Positions 17,301 to 23,282 of a stretch of DNA of 64,000 nt are shown one piece after another. The position numbers were made by a program, and so were the translations under genes. Under the pieces are notes generated by a model. That model did not search any database. It saw nothing but the letters and a program-made list of their open reading frames with translations, and was not told the origin of the DNA. Numbering within the stretch: position 1 is the stretch's first letter; every line of letters starts with the position of its first letter. Source of the stretch: Variovorax sp. dw_308 (GTDB lineage Bacteria > Pseudomonadota > Gammaproteobacteria > Burkholderiales > Burkholderiaceae_C); contig NZ_JAATOM010000006.1 in the NCBI RefSeq assembly GCF_019207085.1, positions 124,001-188,000 on the forward strand, given 5' to 3'.

Positions 17301-19997
17301 GTCGTTGGCCAGCAGGCCGCTGGCCTTCGGCACCACCAGCGGGATGTCCTCGGTCGCGGTGCCGGTGTCGTTGGCGGCCACCGGCGGATCGTTGTCCGCG
17401 GTGACCGTGAGGGTGAGCGTGGCGGTGGCGCTCACCAGGCCATCGCTCACGGTGTAGGTGGCCACCGGCACCGGGCCGTTGTAGTTGGGCGCCGGCACGA
17501 AGCGGTAGCCGCCGTCGGCATTGATGGTGAGCACGCCCACGCCGGGAATCGTGGCCGGGTTGCCCGCGGTGATGGTGCCGGCCACGCCGGCCACGGTGAA
17601 GCTGGTGATGCTCAGCGTGTCGCCATCGGGATCGACGTCGTTGGCCAGCAGGCCCGTGCTGGCCGAGACCACGAGCGGCGAGTCCTCGGTGGCCGTGCCG
17701 GTGTCGTTGACGGGCACCGGCGGCCGGTTGGGCGGCGCGACCACGTTGAAACTCTCGGTGGCCGTGGCCTGCCCGCCGAAGCCGTCGTCGACCGTGTAGT
17801 CGAAGCTGGACGGCCCCACGTAGCCCGGCGTGGGGATGTAGGTGATGGTGCCGTCGCGCGCCACCTGCACCGTGCCATGCAGCACCGGAATGTTCTGGAT
17901 CAAGCCCGGCGTGATGGTGACGCCCGCGATGGCGCTCACGCGCAGCACGTCGCCATCGGCATCGCTGTCGTTGACCATCGGGTTGAGCACCAGCGAGCCG
18001 GTGGTGACCGCGAACACGCCGTCGTTCACCGCGATGGGCGGGCTGTTGGTCAGCCGGCCAGCGCTGCTTGCAAACGCATCGGAACCGGAAAAGGCGCCCA
18101 GGTTGGTATTGGGCACCGCGGTGGCCTTGCCCGTCGTCAGGTCGAACTTGTAGACCTGGCCGGTGGTCGTGGAAATGCCGTAGACACTCCCCGTCGCGTC
18201 GGCATACATGCCGCCGAACGCGCCGTTCACGCCGGTGGCGCCAATGACGATGGTGGCGCCCGTGGTGCGGTCGATCGAGACCAGCCCTATGCCCGGCGCC
18301 ACGCCATAGAACTTGTCGTCCGCGGCCCGCCATGCGATGTCCGCGATGTTCGGGGTGGCCCCGGGCGTGTTGAAGGTGATCGAGCGCACATACGTATTTG
18401 TCGTGACGTTGATGGCGTGCAACTCCTTGGAAGTCCCGTTGAAGGCGTACAGCAGCCCATCCGGGCCTATGTCCCCCGCGATGAAGGCGCCCGCAAATGT
18501 GGAAGGCGCGCCGGCGGAATTGATCGGCCCTACGATGACGGCCGACCCATCGGAGCCGATGCGCACGAGGTTGGCCTGGTTGATGCCATACGCATAGCCA
18601 TCCGCCACGTTGAAGCCCACGGCGTTGTAGCCGAAGCCATTCGACGGCGCGGTGACAAAGGTTGAACTGCCAAGCGCGATTGTCACCATCTGCGTGTTGG
18701 AGGCATTGATGGTGCCGTAGCCATCGGTCGAGTTGATGAAGCGCGGCTGCTTGGTGCCGCCGATGGTCGAGACGCGCGCCGCAGAACTGCTGGTGCCGTC
18801 GCTCAGGACGAAGCTCACGGTACGGTTGCCCACCACGGCACTGGCCGCGGCCACGTCGTTCTTGTAGCCGATGTTCGACATCAGCGCGTTCAGGTCGGCC
18901 GTGGGAATGTTGCCGCCGCCGTCGCGCGTGACGGTGATCTGCGTGCCGTCGAAGTCGACCTTGAAGGTCGTCCCCCCGGCCGCGATCAGCATGGGCGCGT
19001 GCGCGACGCCGTCCATCCGCACGTACTTGGCGCCATTGCCCAGGCCGAAGGTGATGCTCTCGTTCACGCCGTTGGCAAAGCCCGCCATCGTGAGCGTGAG
19101 GCTCTTGATGTCGCCATCCGCGTCGGCGGCCGACACGTCGGTGTCCGTGATGCGCGTCGGAAAAGATCCGCCCGGACCGGATGCGATCTTGAAGCCGCCT
19201 CCGCCCACGCCGGTCGAATTGTCGGCATCCAGCGTCAGCGTCGGCGCCGCGGCCAGATGGTCCCAATCGGGCGCCGCGATCGGTTGGGCCTCGATGTTGC
19301 CCACATGGCTTTCCAGGGTCCAGTCGCCGCCCAGCGATGCCGCGCCGGTGGCGTCCTTGGAAGCGGCCACGTCGGCCCCCGTGATGCCCGCCAACACCTG
19401 CATCGCCCGCTGACCATCCGCGCCTTCGGCGAAGTCGCAACCGTAGATGAGGATGTCGCCGTTGGCGGACAGGCTGCTGCCAATGGCCGCAAGCACGTCG
19501 CGGTATTCGCCCTGCATGCTCGTGTCGGTGAGGATGTCCCGGCCAAGGTGCAGCTCAGCTTCGCCGCCATGGCTCACGATCTGTATGGAGGCAATGTTGC
19601 TGCGGCCTTGCAGCGCCTGCGCGATGGTCTGCAAGCCATCGGCACCGGGCTCGATGAAATGCACTTCGGCAGCGGGGCCAAGCGACGCCACCAGGGCCTG
19701 GGTGTCGGGCAGGGTGCGGTCGATGAAGTAGACGTTGACCGGCGGCGGGGGGGCAACGAACTGCGCACTGACCTGCTGCAACGCATGGACCAGGTCGGCA
19801 CTGGCCGCAGCGGCGTCAGGCACTTCGGCGGCGTGAGCCGCCTCGACCACCTTCACGGCCGAGGCCGCCGTGGCGGCCGTGGCGGCGTCCAGCAACACAC
19901 GCGGTTCCAGCGCCTGCAACCAGAGGGATGACGGTGCCTCGCTCGCGAGCGAGGTCAGCGCCCTTTGCTGCTTCCGGGGATGCGAAAACCAGGCCAT
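11370..19997 (-). CDS. Giant LEPR/DUF4347 surface protein with tandem Ig/cadherin-like repeats
   Basis: A 2875-residue protein. Its N-terminus is basic, followed by the LEPRVLLDAA motif (residues 31-40) and a DUF4347 domain (about 67-225) with IVSHGGEAELHLG and the YGCDFAEG motif. Residues about 240-430 look like an adhesin-type beta domain and about 430-650 like a beta-propeller of the DUF6923 sort. Seventeen repeats of about 105-122 residues fill 656-2619. The C-terminal 250 residues are non-repetitive and end in a basic, Ala/Leu-rich tail. Repeats carry Asp-rich calcium-type loops. LEPR/DUF4347 proteins are usually type I-secreted adhesins, but here no RTX nonapeptides end the protein and no type I exporter genes are nearby. 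A strong GGAGGAGGA site precedes the ATG. Adhesin function is family-based inference. Confidence 0.88.
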   Translation of the reverse strand: MAWFSHPRKQQRALTSLASEAPSSLWLQALEPRVLLDAATAATAASAVKVVEAAHAAEVPDAAAASADLVHALQQVSAQFVAPPPPVNVYFIDRTLPDTQALVASLGPAAEVHFIEPGADGLQTIAQALQGRSNIASIQIVSHGGEAELHLGRDILTDTSMQGEYRDVLAAIGSSLSANGDILIYGCDFAEGADGQRAMQVLAGITGADVAASKDATGAASLGGDWTLESHVGNIEAQPIAAPDWDHLAAAPTLTLDADNSTGVGGGGFKIASGPGGSFPTRITDTDVSAADADGDIKSLTLTMAGFANGVNESITFGLGNGAKYVRMDGVAHAPMLIAAGGTTFKVDFDGTQITVTRDGGGNIPTADLNALMSNIGYKNDVAAASAVVGNRTVSFVLSDGTSSSAARVSTIGGTKQPRFINSTDGYGTINASNTQMVTIALGSSTFVTAPSNGFGYNAVGFNVADGYAYGINQANLVRIGSDGSAVIVGPINSAGAPSTFAGAFIAGDIGPDGLLYAFNGTSKELHAINVTTNTYVRSITFNTPGATPNIADIAWRAADDKFYGVAPGIGLVSIDRTTGATIVIGATGVNGAFGGMYADATGSVYGISTTTGQVYKFDLTTGKATAVPNTNLGAFSGSDAFASSAGRLTNSPPIAVNDGVFAVTTGSLVLNPMVNDSDADGDVLRVSAIAGVTITPGLIQNIPVLHGTVQVARDGTITYIPTPGYVGPSSFDYTVDDGFGGQATATESFNVVAPPNRPPVPVNDTGTATEDSPLVVSASTGLLANDVDPDGDTLSITSFTVAGVAGTITAGNPATIPGVGVLTINADGGYRFVPAPNYNGPVPVATYTVSDGLVSATATLTLTVTADNDPPVAANDTGTATEDIPLVVPKASGLLANDTDVDGDTLTITGFTIAGISGTRPVGSPTTIPGVGALTINADGSYSFTPAPNYHGPVPVATYTVSDGQVTTTATLTLSVTSVNDPPAPANDTGTATEDTPLVVPKATGLLANDTDVDGDTLTITSFTVPGVAGIITAGSPATIPGVGVLTINPDGSYSFTPAPNYNGAVPVATYTVSDGVATSTATLTLTVTAVNDPPTPVNDTGTATEDTPLIVPAASGLLSNDSDPDGDPLTIVEFNVPGLIGTTPAGSPATIPGVGVLVINANGSYSFTPEPNYNGPVPLVSYTVSDGKDTTDGTLTLSVTPVNDPPVAGDDDIGTPRDTPVPVDLLGNDTDVDGDTLTIFSINGVVLTPGAAQDIPVAGGSVHVAANGDLIFNPAPGFVGTGQFDYVVQDPSGAQGTGTANVTVSDIPLAQDDGPQPTEPGTPASGNVLDNDIAGVGPPITVTQFTLDINGDGTPEVFAVPPGGSATTPLTDNTGKAIGTMVIGANGDYTFTPDPGYKGPVPVATYTISNGISTATATLGFDDVPDAPPVAANDGPFTTVPNTPVNGVLLPNDSDPNGDPVTVTRFSIDVDGDGTDEDFTVPPGGSFTAPIKDASGKAIGTLTIGSGGSFTFTPDPAWGGPVPVASYTVSDGTLTGEATLAFTDVPNVPPVAVDDGPVATAHDTPVTGNLLTNDTDANGDPLTVTQFTIDTNGDGTPDGPFAVPPGGSVPINILDASHNPLGTMVIGSDGTFTFTPAPTYKGPVPATTYTVSDGVSTDTGTLSFADVPDAPPVATADGPFVTVANVPVSGNVLTNDTDPNTADTLTVTQFSVDIDGDGTPDVFTVPTGGTATATVKDNVGKTVGTVTLGSDGAFSFVPDPAWKGPVPVTTYTLSDGSATDTATLSFDDVPDRPPVATADGLIPTASNTPVSGNVLTNDTDPNGDTLTVTQFTVATDGALVSFDVPPGGSYTATLRDTTGNPIGTLTIGSDGAFTFTPDELFKGPVPVTTYTVSDGTTTADSTLSFANVPNAPPVAVDDGPIITSPNAPVLGNMLDNDINSNDEPLTVTQFSIDTNGDGTPEVFTVPPGGSITANLTDSSGTPIGTLTITSTGDYTFTPTPTYKGPVPATTYTTSDGGSTDTGILGFADVPDAPPVAQALGPLPTAPDTPVSANVLTTATDPNGDPLTVTQFAVDLDGDGKPDALIFPPGGGTISVPATDASQRAIGTFDFGSDGSVTFTPAPGYQGPVPLVSFTVSDGTNDDTAFLTFANVPDLPPVAVDDGPVPTLPGAPVSGNALANDTDPNSDPLTLTQFTVDTNGDGTPEVFTVPLGGSVEVPLADAGNHPLGTLVIGSDGSYAFTPAPGYRGPVPASSYTVSDGLQTDTGTLSFADVPNAPPAPGNDGPVAIVPDTPVSGNVIANDIDPNGDPLTVTAFSVDTDGDGVPETFTVPAGGSATASIKDNSGNPVGTLTLDSDGRYIFTPAPGYRGPVPGASVTVSDGIDTATSTLGFADVPTLPPVVAGETVSTDENTPLVVAGPGLLANDSDPEGHALHVASYAVDGLPGTIAAGQPTDIPGVGVLTINADGSYSFVPAPNFSGAVPGVHYTVADSDGGETTASLVIAVKAVNEPPVVANQAATVTAGGSLDVGARNGLLSNDSDPDGDSLTISNFYVAGVPGPVAAGVPLVIDGVGTLTVNADGSYSFKPVPDFTGDLVVDFTVADGRGGFTAGTLTLHVELPNLYLGDYPFVYAPEEAPSFEGAGGLPPPASGVILGVVNDIAWLGGAGPDLAMEPALRAGVGMDRPWRLGEDGVQRDRVADRLGLRARDGFDVAPRSIMSLRTADVRLELYAVEQQVWIDVNDQPASGKSPITQVQVAMGNGSARPAWIRTDGRGYIAIDRPAGTERLQLRITVERRNGASRSHVIEIDFNGGEMRQLGKTVEHKAGKDTPKAGGKTASLDFAAQLALAMRRPSTADPELLAALAWQEEAVALALD
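12141..12788 (-). repeat. Two terminal A-type repeats of the giant protein
   Basis: Repeats A5 and A6 (about residues 2403-2619) return to the A pattern after the B block: a DENTPLVV-like opening, LLANDSDPEG or LLSNDSDPDG, then IPGVGVLTINADGSYSF. They are more diverged than A1-A4, which suggests that the edges are older than the middle of the array. Boundaries are approximate. Confidence 0.75.
12789..16058 (-). repeat. Nine B-type repeats of the giant protein
   Basis: Nine consecutive units of about 119-122 residues (about 1313-2402) share a DDGP...TPVSGNVL opening, NDTDPNGDPLTVTQF, a DxxGDGTPE loop, VPPGGS, IGTLTIGSDG, FTFTPAPGYKGPVP and a TYTVSDG...LSFADVP end. The DxxGDG calcium-type loop is present in eight of nine; the fifth has ATDGALV instead. 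The high mutual identity suggests recent tandem expansion or gene conversion. Unit edges are approximate. Confidence 0.8.
16059..16364 (-). repeat. Single C-type repeat between the A and B blocks
   Basis: About residues 1211-1313 form one unit (DDDIGTPRDTPVPVDLLGND ... FDYVVQDPSGAQGTG) unlike its A and B neighbours and closer to the first repeat of the array (about 656-760, ending FDYTVDDGFGG). It marks the junction between the two expanded repeat families. Confidence 0.65.
16365..17710 (-). repeat. Four A-type repeats of the giant protein
   Basis: Four units of about 110 residues (about 762-1210), each opening NDTGTATED(T/S/I)PL, then LLANDTDVDGDTLTIT, GSPATIPGVGVLTIN, YSFTPAPNYNGPVPVATYT and TLTLTVTxVNDPP. 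They resemble cadherin-like/VCBS-type Ig domains. DNA identity between units is high enough to make short-read assembly of this stretch risky. Confidence 0.8.
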
Positions 19998-20088
19998 ACG
20001 CGTCCTCCTCCGAATGAATTCGAGTTCGACCCACCATGCTTTCGATGACCCGAACCGTCAAGGCGGCCCGGCATGAAAGGGCGGTCGC

Positions 20089-20102
20089 ACGCTCGCGAGC
20101 GT
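20089..20102. promoter_or_regulatory. Perfect palindrome upstream of giant-protein gene
   Basis: ACGCTCGCGAGCGT is a 14-bp perfect palindrome about 92 bases upstream of the giant protein's ATG. A longer relative, CCTCGCTCGCGAGCGAGG, is at 19937-19954 inside codons 15-20 of the gene. Both share the GCTCGCGAGC core, so they could be paired operator sites or a 5' mRNA hairpin. Function is unproven. Confidence 0.35.
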
Positions 20103-20205
20103 ACGCCAAAAACCGATCGCGAATGTCCTTCTGAAATACACGGACCCGTACCTCACTGCAATGCAGGAAGTCCGTTCGCCGGATCGCGAGCCTCGCGCGA
20201 TCGCG

Positions 20206-21495
20206 TCACGCAAGCCGCACGGCAATGGCCAGACCGGGATGCGCATTGCGCACTTCCAGCGAACCGCCGTGCGCTTCGGCAACCAGTCGGCACAGGTACA
20301 TGCCCAGGCCCACGCCGCCGGTGGCGCGCTGCCGTGCGCTGTCGGTGCGATAGAACGGTTCGGCCAGGTGCTCGAGCTGCGCGTCGTCCACGCCAGGACC
20401 GAAGTCGCGAACTTCGAGGCGCACGCCTGTGCCTTCCGCTTCCAGCAAGACGCGCGGCGGCAGTGCCGCACCGGCGCTGTAGCGCAAGGCGTTGTCGAGC
20501 AGGTTGCGCACGAGCAGGCGCGCCCGCGTGCGGTCGAGCGGGCGTGGCGGCAGGTCGGCGGCAAGTTCGAGCGCGATCGACTCGCCGTGCGGCAACTCGG
20601 CCGCCACCTCACGAATGAGCGCCGCCAGGTCGACTGGCTCGCGCTGAAGCGCCGCATGCGGGCTCGCCAGACGCTCGCTTTCGAGCAGGTCGCTGATCAA
20701 GTCGCGCATCTCGTTGAGGTCGCGCAGCAGCGCGTCGCGTTCCGCGGCGCCTTCGGGTGCATCGGGCAGCAGTTCGGCATTGAGCCGTGCGCGCGTCAGG
20801 GGCGAGCGCAGTTCGTGGCTCAGCGCCAGCAACAGCGCGCGCTTGGCGTCGAGCATGCCCTGGATGTCGTGCGCCATGGTGTTGATGCGCTGGGCGAGGT
20901 CACCGAGATCGTCACGGCGCCGGACGGGAATGGGCTGCGCGAATTCGCCGCGCCCGAAGCGCTCCGCACCTTCGCGGATGTCGATGAGCGGCCGAAGCAG
21001 TCGGCTCACGGCCGCATAGACGAGCACGACGAGCAGGAGCAAGGCGGCCAGGGTGAACCATCCGATGGCATGCGGCGCGCCCTGCCAGATGCGCGGCGCC
21101 CAGCCGAACACGATGCGATGGCCGTCGGCGGTGGGCCGCACGAACCAACGATCTTCGGAGAGTCCGCGCTCGTACCGCCAGGGGCCGGTCTTCTGGTCGG
21201 GATGCGAATCCCAGTTCACGGCCGGGCCCATGATCCGGATGCTGATCGGCAGCCGCTGTGTCAGCGCCTGCGCGCGCGCCACGTCCGGTGGCGTGCCGAT
21301 CTCCGCGACGAGCCGGTCGGCGTAGTCGGTGAGCATCGGCCGCGCGGCCTCGGCCCAGCCGCCGGAGAACGACTTCTGCATGCCGAAGATGAACACGCCC
21401 GCCATCAACAGCGCCAGCACCAGGAACCACATGACGAGGCGCACGCGCAAGGAGCGCCTCCAGCGCCGCCTGCCGCTGTGCGCGCCGCGCCTCAC
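20206..21495 (-). CDS. Sensor histidine kinase of a CpxA/EnvZ-like system
   Basis: Inner-membrane kinase of 429 residues. A first membrane helix at about 20-40 follows an Arg-rich cytoplasmic tail; a periplasmic sensor region (about 41-150), a second helix (about 150-172) and a HAMP domain follow. The phospho-acceptor is in LSHELRSPLTR near residue 226, and the ATP-binding N, G1 and G2 boxes are NLLDNALRYS, DFGPGVDD and GGVGLGMYLC. The start is a GTG that overlaps the regulator's stop (GTGA at 21495-21492), not the far-upstream Met of the open frame. It is the last gene of the Spy-like, DUF4260, regulator, kinase group and probably phosphorylates the adjacent regulator. Confidence 0.9.
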   Translation of the reverse strand: MRRGAHSGRRRWRRSLRVRLVMWFLVLALLMAGVFIFGMQKSFSGGWAEAARPMLTDYADRLVAEIGTPPDVARAQALTQRLPISIRIMGPAVNWDSHPDQKTGPWRYERGLSEDRWFVRPTADGHRIVFGWAPRIWQGAPHAIGWFTLAALLLLVVLVYAAVSRLLRPLIDIREGAERFGRGEFAQPIPVRRRDDLGDLAQRINTMAHDIQGMLDAKRALLLALSHELRSPLTRARLNAELLPDAPEGAAERDALLRDLNEMRDLISDLLESERLASPHAALQREPVDLAALIREVAAELPHGESIALELAADLPPRPLDRTRARLLVRNLLDNALRYSAGAALPPRVLLEAEGTGVRLEVRDFGPGVDDAQLEHLAEPFYRTDSARQRATGGVGLGMYLCRLVAEAHGGSLEVRNAHPGLAIAVRLA

Positions 21496-22187
21496 GCGCC
21501 CTCGCCGCGCGCGACCGCCAGCGTGTAGCCCGCGTTGCGCAGTGTCTTGATGCAGTCGAGCGGTTCCAGCTTCTTGCGCAGCCGACTCACGACGATGTCG
21601 ACCGCGCGGGTGTACAGGTCGGCCTCGTGACCCCGAAGGCGGTTGAGGATGTCGTCGCGACTGAACACCTTGCCGGGCTCGGCGGCGAGCAACGCCAGCA
21701 ACTCGAACTCGGTGCCGGTGAGCTCGACTTGCCCGCCCTGGCGCAGCACTTCGCGCCGGTCCAGGTCGATGGTCAGGCCATCGAAGACAAGGCGCTGCGC
21801 CGCAGCCGCCGGACCGGCGGGACGCGCGCGTTGCCGCCGCAGGATGGTCTGCACGCGCGCGACCAGTTCGCGCGGCTCGAATGGCTTGGGCAGGTAGTCG
21901 TCGGCGCCGAGTTCGAGGCCGACCACGCGGTCCATCACCTCGCCGCGCGCGGTGAGCATCACGATCGGGATGTCGCTTTCGCCGCGGATCTGTCGGCACA
22001 GCGCGAAACCGTCCATCTCGGGCAGCATCACGTCGAGGATGGCGGCGTCGTAGTGCGTTGCGCGCAGCTTGGCCAGTCCTTCGCTCGGCCGCGTCGCGTT
22101 GTCGAGCACACAGTCGAATCGCGCGAAGTAGGTCGCGAGCGGCGCGGCCAGGTGCTCGTCGTCGTCGATCAGGAGGATGCGCGGCAT
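21492..22187 (-). CDS. OmpR-family response regulator
   Basis: A 231-residue regulator. The receiver domain (about 1-118) has the acidic pocket IDDDE, phospho-acceptor Asp52 (AILDVMLPEMDG), LTA switch and Lys101 (LPKPFEP). The C-terminal winged helix (about 130-225) has the OmpR/PhoB LTGTEFELLALLAAEPGKVFSRDDIL segment in two parts and binds DNA. It shares a GTGA overlap with the downstream kinase. The nearby Spy/CpxP-like gene suggests that it responds to envelope or metal stress, as CpxR does, but sequence alone does not prove this. Confidence 0.93.
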   Translation of the reverse strand: MPRILLIDDDEHLAAPLATYFARFDCVLDNATRPSEGLAKLRATHYDAAILDVMLPEMDGFALCRQIRGESDIPIVMLTARGEVMDRVVGLELGADDYLPKPFEPRELVARVQTILRRQRARPAGPAAAAQRLVFDGLTIDLDRREVLRQGGQVELTGTEFELLALLAAEPGKVFSRDDILNRLRGHEADLYTRAVDIVVSRLRKKLEPLDCIKTLRNAGYTLAVARGEGA

Positions 22188-22233
22188 GGCGGGATTGTGA
22201 CGGCGCAGCGGCGTCGCCGCCCCACTCCAATCC

Positions 22234-22701
22234 TCACCAGGCATCGCGCTTACCGACTTGGCCCAGGTGCGTGGCGCCGAAGCCGCTGCCGTACTTGAGG
22301 CCATAGCCCAGCATGCGGTCGAACCCGATGTGCGCCATCCACACCAGGCCCAGCGCCAGCACAGCCGGTTGCGCCGCGAGCGCGCCGAATCCGATCAGGG
22401 CGGCCGGCCCGACATACGAATGCGCCGCGTTGTAGAGCAAGGCCCCCGTACGCGCACCCGCCAGGTAGCCGAGCAACGAAAGGTCCGGCACAAGGAACCA
22501 CAGCGCGAAAGCGCTCCAGCCGGCGCCGACCTGGTCGTAGGCGACGAGTGCACCGGCCAGCAGCACGACGCCCTCGAGGCGCAGCAGTGCGCGAACACCG
22601 CCGCGCACGGCGCCGGGCAGCACCGCCGGTTCCACCGTCGTAACGCGCTGGCCGACGCGGCCCCAGCCGGGCAAATCCCGAAAGCCTGCGGCCTCAGCCA
22701 C
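22234..22701 (-). CDS. DUF4260-family membrane protein
   Basis: A 155-residue hydrophobic protein with about four membrane segments. The conserved family stretch LLYNAAHSYVGP and the C-terminal HIGFDRMLGYGLKY match DUF4260. Function unknown. It starts with GTG, overlapping the 3' end of the Spy-like gene by 8 bases, and is followed 46 bases later by the response regulator, so it belongs to the same envelope-stress-like operon. Confidence 0.8.
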   Translation of the reverse strand: MAEAAGFRDLPGWGRVGQRVTTVEPAVLPGAVRGGVRALLRLEGVVLLAGALVAYDQVGAGWSAFALWFLVPDLSLLGYLAGARTGALLYNAAHSYVGPAALIGFGALAAQPAVLALGLVWMAHIGFDRMLGYGLKYGSGFGATHLGQVGKRDAW

Positions 22702-23149
22702 GATGGCCCCAGCGACGGCCGCGGTCCATGAACTCGCGGACCTTCTGCTGCTGTGACGGATTCAGGCCGTCGAAGAAATCAGCCGCGGCGGCGATGACTT
22801 CCGGGCTGCCCGCGCGCAACGCCGCAGTCTTCTCGTCGACCAGCTTGCCAGCACCCGCCTGGTCCAGCTTGTCGCCGGCAAACAGCGCCTTGAACTGCGC
22901 CCGCGGGTCGCCGCTGCCGCGCATCGCCATGCGTTGGGCGTGCAGCTTGTCGGCCAGCACGTTGAGCTTCTGCTTCTGCGCGCCGTCGAGTTCGAGCTTG
23001 CTGCTGACGCGTTCGACCACCTTGGCCCGGAACTCGGCCGAATCGCCTTCGCCCCAACCGTGACGATGGGCCGCGCAACCCGCGATGCTGCCGACAACCA
23101 GTGCGCCGCCGAAGAGGCCGAAAAGAGAACGTTTGATCCAGTGCTTCAT
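22694..23149 (-). CDS. Spy/CpxP-family periplasmic protein, probable lipoprotein
   Basis: A 151-residue exported protein. The N-terminal signal ends in SIAGC, so Cys25 is probably lipidated. The helical body carries two LTxxQ-like motifs (LDGAQKQKLNVL and LNPSQQQKVREFM), the mark of Spy and CpxP. Such proteins act as periplasmic chaperones or feedback sensors for two-component kinases. It is the first gene of a group ending in a response regulator and a kinase, so a CpxP-like feedback role is plausible. The lipobox is unusual, since Spy and CpxP themselves are soluble. His and Trp residues after the Cys could bind metal. Confidence 0.82.
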   Translation of the reverse strand: MKHWIKRSLFGLFGGALVVGSIAGCAAHRHGWGEGDSAEFRAKVVERVSSKLELDGAQKQKLNVLADKLHAQRMAMRGSGDPRAQFKALFAGDKLDQAGAGKLVDEKTAALRAGSPEVIAAAADFFDGLNPSQQQKVREFMDRGRRWGHRG

Positions 23150-23282
23150 GAGACTTCCCGTGTGTGTGAATGAGGAAGCCTGATGGTGCGGCCGTGGCGC
23201 CGCGCAGTCCTTTCGCCGCGGTATCGCTGTGTTTCGTTTTATTGCGACGCGGCAAGCGGGCGCCGCGACTTCGACGGCGGGC

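Noticed and set aside
12141-18030. Possible CRISPR array or satellite DNA because of regular repeats
   Set aside because: Units of about 320-370 bases are in-frame coding repeats of one protein, without spacers.
12150-18665. A 2171-codon open frame on the plus strand opposite the giant protein gene, with its own internal repeats
   Set aside because: It mirrors the repeats of the real gene, is rich in Arg, His, Val and Asp as expected from antisense GC-rich codons, and has no domain motif or signal peptide.
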